This document shows, one piece after another, positions 6,590 through 12,334 of a stretch of DNA of 12,334 bases. The notes below the pieces were generated by a model. It had not been told where the DNA came from. It was given only the letters and a program-made list of their open reading frames with translations, and ran no database searches. Position 1 is the stretch's first letter, and every line of letters starts with the position of its first letter. Position numbers and translations under genes: made by a program. The stretch is from an uncultured Anaerolineales bacterium (GTDB lineage Bacteria; Chloroflexota; Anaerolineae; Anaerolineales; UBA11657): the NCBI GenBank assembly GCA_913040765.1, contig CAJWIA010000021.1, positions 1-12,334 of the forward strand, written 5' to 3'.

Positions 6590-7873
6590 TTATGGTTTTA
6601 GCAAATGACTTGCAACTCGACGACCTAACTCTATTGCAAAATTAGTGCCTCGGTCCCAAGGATATACCTGGCTCATGCTAGCTAGCCATAAACCTTTTAT
6701 TGGTGTTTGCAGCTCTGGTATTTTGCTTGACAAATTGATAGATGGTACTGGCTGTGCATATGGGCTACGGAAAACCCAAGATTTGTTTATCCAACTCTCA
6801 TCAAAATTCTGATTAAAACGGGTGAGCGCTGGTAAGTACTGGCGCGTAATCTCTTCGGATGTCATAAGAAACTTTCGATGATTGGTTTCTAGGTATTGGC
6901 CACAATATATAATGTGTTCATCCCCAAAACAAGATGGCGAAACAAAATTGGTGTGCTCCACTAGCGCTAGAAAGGGAAACCCTGCATTAGCAGGTAAGTT
7001 AAACCAATAGTGGTTAGTTAAGCGCTTTTTTAGAGCTAGCACCAAAACTATTGCCCCAATACTTTGTAGGTTGTTAACCTTAGAAGCATACTGTGTTGGA
7101 ATGGTCGGTGTAATCTGCAACAACTCTTTTGGGGAGCATGTTGCTATACACTGATCAAAGATAAGTTCTTCATCGTTTACCTTTAGCCGTAATTTGGAGT
7201 CGGTTGTGGGGGCAATATGTCTTACTCTTGTGTTGAGATGTATTTCGCCACCTTGTTCGTGGACTTTGTCTGCAAGCAAATTGAGGAACATTTGGAATCC
7301 GCCCTGAAATGTACCCAATTGTGCAGTGCGGGTATGTATACGAGCCCACAACCAAGACATAGGTATGTCATCCGAATAGCGCCCAAACTTTGCTTTAAGT
7401 AGTGGTTCCCATATAGCTCTGTATACGTCTGTGCCTGCCCAATGTTTCATCCAGTCAGCAGCGCTAATCTTCTCTAAACTATGCCAGTCTTTTGCAAATC
7501 GTAAGTAGAGTGTAGTTATCCCAAAACGAAGTTTGTTAATTCCCCATCCTAGACCTGGAAATAATAGTGCGGACATAGGTGAGTCTAGTGGATAAAATGT
7601 GCCTTGATGGTACATCATTGTGTCTGGTCGTCGAAAAAGTATTTGCTGAGCACAGTTGAGTTCACTAGCAAGTCTGAGAACATGTTGGTCTGAAGCGAAC
7701 CAATGATGATAGAAGCGTTCTAGGGTCCACTCCCATTGGTCGACCTTAAATCCAGATGCCAGCCCACCAACTTCTCCAGAGCCATCGAAAAGGACCACCT
7801 TATGCCCTGCCTTAGTAAGGTCATAGGCTGCTGAGAGTCCGGCCATACCTGATCCTATAATTGCAATACTCAT
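6590..7873 (-). CDS. FAD-dependent oxidoreductase, protoporphyrinogen-oxidase/amine-oxidase-like
   Basis: A 427-residue flavoprotein. The N-terminus has the Rossmann dinucleotide motif IIGSGMAGLSAAYDLTKAG (5-23; GxGxxG at 7-12), an acidic residue at the end of the second strand (Asp30) and the following GEVGGLASGF loop (33-42), as in HemY-type protoporphyrinogen oxidases and flavin amine oxidases. The C-terminal flavin-contact segment reads GLWLASMSQVYPWDRGTNFA (394-413), followed by a helix. These features give confident FAD binding, but the family covers many substrates (porphyrinogens, polyamines, carotenoids, sugars). The subfamily with the PWDRGTN ending often sits among glycosyltransferase genes, which would suggest a cell-surface or glycoconjugate role; this is from memory. 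No haem genes are nearby, so I would not call it a porphyrinogen oxidase. Upstream lies a 19-bp inverted repeat. No clear Shine-Dalgarno precedes the ATG. Confidence 0.88.
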   Translation of the reverse strand: MSIAIIGSGMAGLSAAYDLTKAGHKVVLFDGSGEVGGLASGFKVDQWEWTLERFYHHWFASDQHVLRLASELNCAQQILFRRPDTMMYHQGTFYPLDSPMSALLFPGLGWGINKLRFGITTLYLRFAKDWHSLEKISAADWMKHWAGTDVYRAIWEPLLKAKFGRYSDDIPMSWLWARIHTRTAQLGTFQGGFQMFLNLLADKVHEQGGEIHLNTRVRHIAPTTDSKLRLKVNDEELIFDQCIATCSPKELLQITPTIPTQYASKVNNLQSIGAIVLVLALKKRLTNHYWFNLPANAGFPFLALVEHTNFVSPSCFGDEHIIYCGQYLETNHRKFLMTSEEITRQYLPALTRFNQNFDESWINKSWVFRSPYAQPVPSINLSSKIPELQTPIKGLWLASMSQVYPWDRGTNFAIELGRRVASHLLKP

Positions 7874-7900
7874 CTTTGGTAATGTGTAAGAGGTGTTTAA

Positions 7901-7948
7901 TTAGAAACAATAATCTGACAATTATGGTAGTCAGATTATTGTTTCTAA
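7901..7948 (-). terminator. Perfect 19-bp inverted repeat, probable terminator downstream of the SWIM gene
   Basis: TTAGAAACAATAATCTGAC (7901-7919) is exactly complementary to 7930-7948, with a 10-nt loop. It lies about 70 nt after the stop of the SWIM gene and 27 nt before the oxidoreductase start. The stem is AT-rich and the minus-strand sequence after it (TTAAAC) has only a weak U tract, so termination efficiency may be low. It could also be a processing or mRNA-stability structure. Confidence 0.6.
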
Positions 7949-8018
7949 AACTTTTGTCTTAAATTGTATATGGATTACCAACTAACATTCAGTTTATTTA
8001 CCATGATGCAATTTGTAA

Positions 8019-8261
8019 TCAAACCATTGCTGGACTAGGCAACATCTGGTGCAGCAATCGTTCTAGTGCCATGGTGTGGCTACACACTTTTCGGACAGAA
8101 AAAAATTCACAATCACAATATAATGTTCCATGGTCACAGGTGACTGTGTGGTCATTGTTATCCCCATCAAACTTTATAGTGAAATCATCAAAGCTAAATC
8201 TTTCAGGTTCCTCAGCGTATCGCTTAGACTTCTCGATTTTGCCGATCATTCCATAATCCAT
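8019..8261 (-). CDS. Small SWIM zinc-finger protein
   Basis: An 80-residue protein built around a SWIM zinc-binding motif: Cys49-x-Cys51, then Cys60-x-His62 within YCDCEFFSVRKVCSH, giving the CxC-xn-CxH pattern. The helix TMALERLLHQM follows. The N-terminal half (MDYGMIGKIEKSKRYAEEPE) is probably helical and leads into two beta-strands, FTIKFDG and HTVTCDH. SWIM domains bind DNA or proteins, usually as parts of larger proteins; here the domain is almost the whole protein. I recall close short homologues starting MDYG in Chloroflexota, not verified. The start was set at 8261 because AGGAGGGG lies about 5 nt upstream on this strand; a longer frame from 8294 would run through the leader hairpin and lacks such a site. 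Regulation appears complex: a promoter at 8435-8407, a leader ORF and a terminator-like hairpin precede it. Confidence 0.85.
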   Translation of the reverse strand: MDYGMIGKIEKSKRYAEEPERFSFDDFTIKFDGDNNDHTVTCDHGTLYCDCEFFSVRKVCSHTMALERLLHQMLPSPAMV

Positions 8262-8379
8262 GACCCCTCCTATGTGTTTGTGAATCAAAAACACACATGT
8301 ATAAGCTCAAGTCAACACGTGTGTTTTTATGATTTAGGTAACCGCAGACACATCCATTATTTGATAGAGTGTCTTTCAT
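8224..8379 (-). CDS. Candidate leader ORF (51 codons) overlapping the SWIM start
   Basis: On the minus strand, ATG at 8379 is preceded by AAAGGTGG (8394-8387) and by a good promoter whose predicted start point is near 8400. It encodes 51 residues, beginning MKDTLSNNGCVCGYLNHKN. The N-terminal part contains Cys-Val-Cys and a nearby His, whereas the rest looks unremarkable. The frame runs through the whole terminator-like hairpin (8328-8287) and past the SWIM Shine-Dalgarno and ATG, ending 38 nt inside the SWIM gene in another frame. It could be a regulatory uORF, a small protein, or a chance frame. No homologue is known to me. The placement relative to promoter and ribosome site is the only support. 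Confidence 0.3.
   Translation of the reverse strand: MKDTLSNNGCVCGYLNHKNTRVDLSLYMCVFDSQTHRRGHGLWNDRQNREV
8287..8328 (-). promoter_or_regulatory. Terminator-like hairpin in the SWIM 5' leader (possible attenuator)
   Basis: AAAAACACACATGT (8287-8300) and ACACGTGTGTTTTT (8315-8328) form a 14-bp stem with a 14-nt loop. The only non-Watson-Crick position (8297/8318) is a U-G wobble in minus-strand RNA but an A-C mismatch in plus-strand RNA, which favours function on the minus strand. The minus-strand copy ends in five Us, 16 nt before the SWIM ribosome site. It could terminate readthrough from the DUF218 gene or attenuate SWIM expression. Confidence 0.65.
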
Positions 8380-8406
8380 TGTGCCACCACCTTTTGCATG
8401 CTTTGT

Positions 8407-8435
8407 AGTATATATCCACAGACATAATTAGTCAA
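8407..8435 (-). promoter_or_regulatory. Strong sigma-70-type promoter for the SWIM transcript
   Basis: Reading the minus strand, TTGACT (8435-8430) and TATACT (8412-8407) are separated by exactly 17 nt, each matching consensus in 5 of 6 positions. It lies about 20 nt after the DUF218 stop codon, so the SWIM gene has its own promoter. The expected start near 8400 gives a leader of about 140 nt before the SWIM ATG. Confidence 0.65.
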
Positions 8436-8452
8436 TATATAGTTCGTCTAAG

Positions 8453-9244
8453 TCAGTTAAAAGCGTCAGAAATTGTAATCCAACCTTGTTGTTTGTAATA
8501 CATATATGCTGCAATTTCACGCATAACATTTAGGCTTCGGGCTAGGTTGGTCTTGGTAGGATATAAAGACCATTTTATCTGGCGAGTAGGAATTTCTGAA
8601 TGAAATGATGCAGATGGTATTGCATAGAGGCCTTGTGTTCGGAAAGTAGCTAGCGCTCGTTTCATATGGGTATGTGAAGTTACCAACACAAATCTTTTCA
8701 TATCTAGACGGGTCATTACCTTAGCAACATTTATAGCTTGCTCATAAGTGTTTTGAGAATTTGGTTCTATTAATAACAACCTGTCTTGTACACCTAAATC
8801 TAATAATTCTTTTCGCATTAGTTCACTTTCGGGAATCGATAACGCGAGCGAATCACCGATCCCCCCTGAAAGAATAATGGGCACTTTAGGTAGTTTTTTG
8901 TGCAGGCGGTACGCCTCTAAGATGCGGTATGCTGTGTGAATTGATACTATATTAATAGCATTTTTGTTGTTACCTAATGTGTGTCCTCCACCACTGAGTA
9001 CAACTATTGCATCTGGATCTATTGTTTCTACATTAGCATTTATAGGAGTGAAATCTTGGTTCAGAATTGATTCCAGATATGTGGCGCCAAGCTGTGTGCT
9101 CATAAGCCAATAAGCACACAAAGTAGATGTTAGCCAAATACGTTTCAACGTACGTAATTTGGGACCAGCATAAAGCAGTATTACCCCAATTAAAATTAAT
9201 AATAATAAAAAAGGTAGTGATCCAGGAAGTAATAGTTCATACAT
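8453..9244 (-). CDS. DUF218 (YdcF/ElyC/SanA-like) membrane-anchored envelope protein
   Basis: A 263-residue protein with two N-terminal hydrophobic segments (about 8-27 and 38-60 from this start), followed by a soluble DUF218 domain. Family hallmarks are visible: DAIVVLSGGG opening the domain, a second strand PIILSGGIGDS, then ESELMRKELLDLGV, LLIEPNSQNTYEQA and VTSHTHMKRA, which supply the conserved acidic, Asn/Thr and His residues. ElyC and SanA homologues affect peptidoglycan and envelope integrity in enterobacteria; the biochemical reaction is not settled, so only an envelope role is inferred. The start is uncertain: ATG at 9244 is preferred, but an in-frame TTG at 9271 would add nine residues, and neither has a clear Shine-Dalgarno. 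It follows the DNA glycosylase gene by 52 nt on the same strand and may be co-transcribed with it. The SWIM promoter begins about 20 nt after its stop. Confidence 0.85.
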   Translation of the reverse strand: MYELLLPGSLPFLLLLILIGVILLYAGPKLRTLKRIWLTSTLCAYWLMSTQLGATYLESILNQDFTPINANVETIDPDAIVVLSGGGHTLGNNKNAINIVSIHTAYRILEAYRLHKKLPKVPIILSGGIGDSLALSIPESELMRKELLDLGVQDRLLLIEPNSQNTYEQAINVAKVMTRLDMKRFVLVTSHTHMKRALATFRTQGLYAIPSASFHSEIPTRQIKWSLYPTKTNLARSLNVMREIAAYMYYKQQGWITISDAFN

Positions 9245-9296
9245 TTCAATTACACTGACAAAATATATCAATAGTTTACGTCAAATATATTGTTAA

Positions 9297-9920
9297 CTAA
9301 GGCCTAGTCTCTAGGAGACGCCAAAGGTACCAACTAGCAGCTGTACGGAAAGGCCTCCAAGGTTCGCCGATTTGCAATATGGTTTTGTGTTCGGGCAGCT
9401 GACTTAAGTTACACAATTTCTGTACTCCTTTTCTAATTCCTAAATCGCCGGTAGGGAGTATGTCCGGATAGTTAAGGGCAAACATGAGAAATATGCTTGC
9501 TGTCCACGGTCCAATACCTTTAACTTTAGTTAGCATATGTGTAATTTCATCAGTGTTCATATATCTGAATCTGCGCGGGCGAATATTGCCTTGAATATAT
9601 TGGTCGGAAAGCTCGTGTATAGTTGTTGCTTTTTGTATAGACAACCCTGCCGTCTGTAGTTTTACTATAGAAACTTGCCGTACTTGTTTTGGTGTTGGAA
9701 AGTGACTGGTTGGAAACAGATTGAGAAATCTTTTGTAGATGACAGAAGCTACTTTCCCAGACAATTGCTGGTATATGATTGTATGCACCAATGATTTAAA
9801 TGTGTTGCGAGTTCGCTGAATGTCTGGTGGTCCATGAGTATCGATTAAGTGATTGAATCGGGGGTCAACCTTACGTAGATGATGGGTAGCTTCTAAAGGA
9901 TCCATATAGGTATTGGGCAT
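9297..9920 (-). CDS. DNA-3-methyladenine glycosylase II (AlkA-like HhH-GPD)
   Basis: A 207-residue base-excision-repair glycosylase that should remove alkylated purines such as 3-methyladenine from DNA. The helix-hairpin-helix is LTKVKGIGPWTASIFLMFAL (130-149), and the following segment PTGDLGIRKG (156-165) carries the catalytic aspartate Asp159. Upstream, LVHTIIYQQLSGKVASVIYKR (44-64) is the typical IxxQQxS substrate-pocket helix. It lacks the extra N-terminal domain of E. coli AlkA (282 residues), matching the shorter MAG/AlkA forms. No Shine-Dalgarno precedes the ATG at 9920; a TATAAT box ends 11 nt upstream, so the mRNA may be leaderless or nearly so. An internal ATG at 9905 is an alternative start. 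It is divergent from lipB across a 161-nt spacer containing two short dyads, and the DUF218 gene follows on the same strand. Confidence 0.9.
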   Translation of the reverse strand: MPNTYMDPLEATHHLRKVDPRFNHLIDTHGPPDIQRTRNTFKSLVHTIIYQQLSGKVASVIYKRFLNLFPTSHFPTPKQVRQVSIVKLQTAGLSIQKATTIHELSDQYIQGNIRPRRFRYMNTDEITHMLTKVKGIGPWTASIFLMFALNYPDILPTGDLGIRKGVQKLCNLSQLPEHKTILQIGEPWRPFRTAASWYLWRLLETRP

Positions 9921-9931
9921 ATGGTATATTG

Positions 9932-9937
9932 ATTATA
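9932..9937 (-). promoter_or_regulatory. -10 box for the DNA glycosylase gene
   Basis: A perfect TATAAT on the minus strand lies 11 nt before the glycosylase ATG. No matching -35 box is evident at 16-18 nt. If used, transcription would start about 4-5 nt before the start codon, leaving no room for a ribosome site. Confidence 0.4.
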
Positions 9938-9975
9938 CTATTTGTTCAACCAGGTTTGATCCTAATTTAATATCT

Positions 9976-9990
9976 TGTTGGAAACCAACA
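9976..9990. promoter_or_regulatory. Short dyad TGTTGGAAACCAACA in the divergent spacer
   Basis: Two perfect 6-bp arms flank AAA, in the middle of the spacer between the glycosylase and lipB. It might be a protein-binding site or a weak hairpin. Arms of this length can arise by chance. Confidence 0.25.
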
Positions 9991-10032
9991 TAGTGGTAGT
10001 CAGATATACAATGTTGAATCGATTATATCATC

Positions 10033-10074
10033 TTGATATTGCAGCACAATTCCAATACATTGGAATGGTACAAT
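10033..10074 (+). promoter_or_regulatory. Promoter region of lipB-lipA
   Basis: Two overlapping promoter readings are possible. TTGATA (10033-10038) with TACATT (10056-10061) has an exact 17-nt spacer. TGGTACAAT (10066-10074) is an extended -10 element ending 7 nt before the lipB ATG, which would give a leaderless mRNA. Both overlap the dyad at 10049-10066. Confidence 0.5.
10049..10066. promoter_or_regulatory. Operator-like perfect dyad ATTCCAAT-AC-ATTGGAAT
   Basis: Eight-base arms are perfectly complementary around a 2-nt centre. The site lies inside the lipB promoter: it covers the -10 box of one candidate promoter and the spacer of the other. This is where a dimeric repressor would block transcription. 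The regulator is unknown and no regulator gene is adjacent. Confidence 0.5.
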
Positions 10075-10081
10075 TTGGTCA

Positions 10082-10849
10082 ATGAGAACATTATGTCAAG
10101 CTATAAAGATCGGTGCAATTGATTATGCAGATGCGTGCGTTTTGCAATCTTCGCTAGCTGCCGAGCTAGCTGCTGGCAAACGTTCTGACTGTATACTCTT
10201 GTTGCAACATCCTCATACTTATACGTTGGGTAGTTCAGCAAGGCATGAGCATTTGCTTTACACTGATGATCAATTAATCCATTATGACATTGTAGTTTGT
10301 GAAACTGATCGTGGTGGCGGCATTACTTATCATGGGCCGGGACAGTTGGTCGGATATCCTATATTGGATTTAGGAAGTCTTTATATGGACGAGTCACATA
10401 CATTTACTTCAGACTATATAAGCTATATTCGCAAACTAGAAGTCATGCTAATCAATATATTACGTGGTTATGGTATTGAGTCTATGCAGGTGCCTGGGTT
10501 GACTGGAGTATGGGTGGAATCTTGTGTTTCAACAAATGGACAATTCACGTCATGCAAAAGTACTGACTTGCCTCGTAAGATAGGATCAATCGGTGTTAGA
10601 GTAGACAAGAACGGGATTAGTCAACATGGGTTTGCTCTTAATGTCGATATTCAGGATTCTTATTTTGAAGGCATCGTACCGTGTGGTCTCGAAGGTTATG
10701 GAACCATCTCTATGTCTGAGGTATTAGCAGATGTGCCCACAATGCAAGATCTGCAAAGTACTGTGATTTGTGAATTTGGAAGGATGTTTGACAAGGAAAT
10801 GGTCTTGTCAGATGGGTCGTTATCTGACTTATGTATAGATAGGAATTAA
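10082..10849 (+). CDS. lipB: Lipoyl(octanoyl) transferase LipB
   Basis: A 255-residue octanoyltransferase that moves octanoyl from acyl carrier protein to the lipoyl domains of 2-oxoacid dehydrogenases and the glycine cleavage H protein: the first step of endogenous lipoate synthesis. The signature [20 protein letters not shown] (73-92) contains the RGGG and HGPGQ motifs. The catalytic pair is Lys166 in [10 protein letters not shown] and Cys201 in GIVPCGL, both present. HGFALNV (182-188) is also typical. A stretch around 147-160 ([14 protein letters not shown]), before the lysine, is somewhat longer than usual. The ATG at 10082 matches the expected N-terminus ([10 protein letters not shown]) but lacks a Shine-Dalgarno; the mRNA may be leaderless. 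lipA follows after 2 nt, so the two steps are co-expressed. A perfect dyad in the promoter suggests repression by an unidentified factor. Confidence 0.96.
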   Translation: MRTLCQAIKIGAIDYADACVLQSSLAAELAAGKRSDCILLLQHPHTYTLGSSARHEHLLYTDDQLIHYDIVVCETDRGGGITYHGPGQLVGYPILDLGSLYMDESHTFTSDYISYIRKLEVMLINILRGYGIESMQVPGLTGVWVESCVSTNGQFTSCKSTDLPRKIGSIGVRVDKNGISQHGFALNVDIQDSYFEGIVPCGLEGYGTISMSEVLADVPTMQDLQSTVICEFGRMFDKEMVLSDGSLSDLCIDRN

Positions 10850-10851
10850 TA

Positions 10852-11787
10852 ATGACAACCGATGTGTTACATCTTGAACCGGCAACCAAAAAGATAGGTA
10901 GGCGACCACCTTGGATAAAAGTTAGAGCTCCAGGAGGTGAAAACCACCAAAGACTAATTGGCTTGATGCGTTCAAACCAATTACATACAGTATGTGAAGA
11001 GGCTCAGTGCCCTAATATTGGGGAGTGTTGGGGTTCCGGAACGGCAACTTTTATGATGATGGGAAATATATGTACACGGTCTTGTGGTTTTTGCGATGTT
11101 ATAACCGGTCGACCTAGGGTTTTAGATTGGGATGAGCCTCGTCGTATTGCTGCAGCAGTGAAGCAAATGAATCTGGAACATGCCGTTGTTACCAGTGTAA
11201 ATAGGGACGAGCGTGACGATGGAGGCGCACCGTTGTTCGCTATGGTTATAAAGGAAATTCGTTTACAGCATCCTGGCTGTTCAGTAGAGGTACTAATACC
11301 TGATTTCAAGGGATCTAATTCAGCATTACAGACAGTTATGCAGGCACGTCCAGAGATACTCAATCATAATGTGGAGACCGTACCGAGGTTATTTAAGAAA
11401 GTACAACCGCAAGATAATTTTGAATGGGCAAAAATGGTACTATGTAATGCTCGCGGGATAGATGCGGATGTTCTTACTAAAAGCGGCATAATGGTAGGGT
11501 TAGGTGAGTCCATGGAGGAAATTAAACAAACGATCTCTGATATTCGCAGCTGGGGAGTAAACATTCTTACCGTGGGTCAATATTTACAACCTTCTCGGAA
11601 ACACTTGCCAATTGAACGTTACTATACAATGGATGAATTTGATGAAATTAGATCATACGCTGAAGAAGATTTAGGGTTTGATTGGGTCGAGTGCGCTCCT
11701 TTAGTCAGATCAAGTTATCATGCAGAGCGTCAGGTGCGCATGCTAAGCAAATTATACAAGCAGTTATATAAAAAAGACTTAGATTAG
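10852..11787 (+). CDS. lipA: Lipoyl synthase LipA (radical SAM)
   Basis: A 311-residue radical-SAM enzyme that inserts two sulfurs into octanoyl-lipoyl domains, completing the pathway begun by LipB. Both iron-sulfur ligand sets are intact: Cys48, Cys53 and Cys59 ([12 protein letters not shown]) hold the auxiliary cluster that donates sulfur, and Cys74, Cys78 and Cys81 (CTRSCGFC) hold the SAM cluster. [11 protein letters not shown] and LQPSRKHLP follow in the expected order, and the C-terminal RSSYHAE supplies the serine that ligates the auxiliary cluster. The segment after [10 protein letters not shown] reads [16 protein letters not shown], where most LipA proteins have a VRP-x-A-x-Y-x-x-SL pattern, so it is somewhat divergent. 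AGGA (10841-10844) lies 7 nt before the ATG, inside the end of lipB; the 2-nt gap implies translational coupling. The 3' end is 8 nt from the converging sugar nucleotidyltransferase gene, with no terminator seen. Confidence 0.96.
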   Translation: MTTDVLHLEPATKKIGRRPPWIKVRAPGGENHQRLIGLMRSNQLHTVCEEAQCPNIGECWGSGTATFMMMGNICTRSCGFCDVITGRPRVLDWDEPRRIAAAVKQMNLEHAVVTSVNRDERDDGGAPLFAMVIKEIRLQHPGCSVEVLIPDFKGSNSALQTVMQARPEILNHNVETVPRLFKKVQPQDNFEWAKMVLCNARGIDADVLTKSGIMVGLGESMEEIKQTISDIRSWGVNILTVGQYLQPSRKHLPIERYYTMDEFDEIRSYAEEDLGFDWVECAPLVRSSYHAERQVRMLSKLYKQLYKKDLD

Positions 11788-11795
11788 GTATTTGG

Positions 11796-12334
11796 TCATT
11801 CGAACCCAATTTCAGATTGGTCACCTACATTAAGTGTGCTGGATTGTCCTTTTACGTTAGTATAGCTACCAATCAGGGATTGTGTAAGAACAGTGTCGAC
11901 AATCTGTGTGCCTTGCTCAATAATGGAATCACTTATTATTGAAGATGTAATAGTGCAATCTGCACCTATTGTGGCATGGGGTCCAATTACTGAGTTGGTT
12001 ATTTTTGCATCAACATGAATATTTACCGGAGGTACTATTACGGATCCGTCAACTTGCAATTGCGCGCTGTTATCATGTCCGTGCTCAAGAAGATGTTTGT
12101 TCGTTTCTAGCAGACTTTCTGGTTTACCACAATCTTTCCAAACCTCTACTTCGTTTGCTTGCATTTGCAAGCCTTGGTCTAATAATATCTGCATAGCATC
12201 TGCTAGATAGTACTCTCCCTTAGTTTGTGTATTGTTATTGATTTGTTGTTCAATTGCACTCATGAGCATCTGACTGTCTCTAAGATAATAAAATCCTACA
12301 ACGGCTAAATTGTTTTCCATCGACTCAGGCTTTT
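11796..12334 (-). CDS. Sugar-1-phosphate nucleotidyltransferase, C-terminal part (partial at window edge)
   Basis: The visible 179 codons are the C-terminal part of a long-form glucose-1-phosphate thymidylyltransferase-like enzyme, which makes nucleotide sugars for surface polysaccharides. The frame stays open to the right window edge: codons for KPES precede an internal ATG at 12320, matching the EKP-x-x motif that normally lies inside these proteins, so the true start is beyond the window. NNLAVVGFYYLRD, GEYYLADAMQILLDQG and EVWKDCGKPESLLETNKHLLEHG (the last with the metal-binding Asp of the W-x-D-x-G motif) are the nucleotidyltransferase core. The last 90 residues are hexapeptide repeats (ITNSVIGPHATIGADCTI and so on) that form a left-handed beta helix, as in long RmlA-like and GlmU-type proteins. 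Sugar specificity cannot be read. Confidence 0.9.
   Translation of the reverse strand, partial: KPESMENNLAVVGFYYLRDSQMLMSAIEQQINNNTQTKGEYYLADAMQILLDQGLQMQANEVEVWKDCGKPESLLETNKHLLEHGHDNSAQLQVDGSVIVPPVNIHVDAKITNSVIGPHATIGADCTITSSIISDSIIEQGTQIVDTVLTQSLIGSYTNVKGQSSTLNVGDQSEIGFE

Noticed and set aside
7925..10005. Shared 12-mer TGGTAGTCAGAT at 7925 and 9994
   Set aside because: Several 12-base matches are expected by chance in a window of this size; flanks do not match, so it is not a repeat family.
11004..11363. Minus-strand ORF of 119 codons inside lipA
   Set aside because: Shadow of the lipA reading frame; lipA is certain and the shadow lacks family features.
1..12334. Prophage, defence island, toxin-antitoxin or integrated viral element
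   Set aside because: Apart from the viral-like kinase no virion, integrase, transposase, tRNA or direct-repeat signature is visible. The NTase gene lacks a small HEPN partner.

Overview
This 12.3 kb window is an ordinary-looking but gene-dense stretch of a low-GC (visibly AT-rich, perhaps about 40% GC) bacterial chromosome. The long-form sugar nucleotidyltransferase, the FAD-dependent protoporphyrinogen-oxidase-like enzyme ending in PWDRGTNFAIELGRRVA, the tiny SWIM zinc-finger protein starting MDYGMIGKIEK and the adjacent lipB-lipA pair together remind me most of Chloroflexota, possibly a marine/aquatic lineage (SAR202/Dehalococcoidia-like). That is an inference from recalled family resemblance, not a search result. 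No rRNA, tRNA, CRISPR, insertion sequence or prophage gene is visible.

Layout. 30-1235 (-): a complete protein-kinase-fold gene whose motifs (HNDLHVGN and DFD) resemble kinases of giant eukaryotic viruses more than bacterial Hanks kinases. 1265-1298: a perfect 13-bp GC-rich terminator hairpin, sitting just downstream of a start-less acidic reading frame (1328-1432, -) that looks like the tail of a lost gene. 1493-3166 (+): an MscS mechanosensitive channel with a roughly 180-residue insertion in its cytoplasmic domain. 3230-4306 (-): a two-helix TVGYGD potassium channel with an RCK domain, convergent with MscS. 4503-6586 (+): a two-gene operon of a polymerase-beta-type nucleotidyltransferase and a BioF2/CelD-type GNAT acetyltransferase. 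6590-7873 (-): the FAD-dependent oxidoreductase. 8019-8261 (-): the SWIM protein, preceded by its own promoter, a leader reading frame and a terminator-like hairpin. 8453-9244 (-): a YdcF/ElyC-type DUF218 membrane protein. 9297-9920 (-): a 3-methyladenine DNA glycosylase. 10082-11787 (+): lipB-lipA, with a perfect dyad in the promoter. 11796-12334 (-): the C-terminal part of a sugar-1-phosphate nucleotidyltransferase, cut by the window edge.

The functional themes are turgor and ion control (MscS plus K+ channel), envelope or polysaccharide metabolism (DUF218, CelD-like GNAT, nucleotide-sugar enzyme, possibly the flavoenzyme), lipoate cofactor synthesis (LipB makes octanoyl-protein, LipA inserts sulfur) and base-excision repair. 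The genes do not form one pathway. The parts most worth a second look are the viral-like kinase, the SWIM leader region (promoter, upstream ORF, hairpin, strong SD), the lipB operator-like dyad, and the orphan acidic tail plus terminator between two divergent genes.
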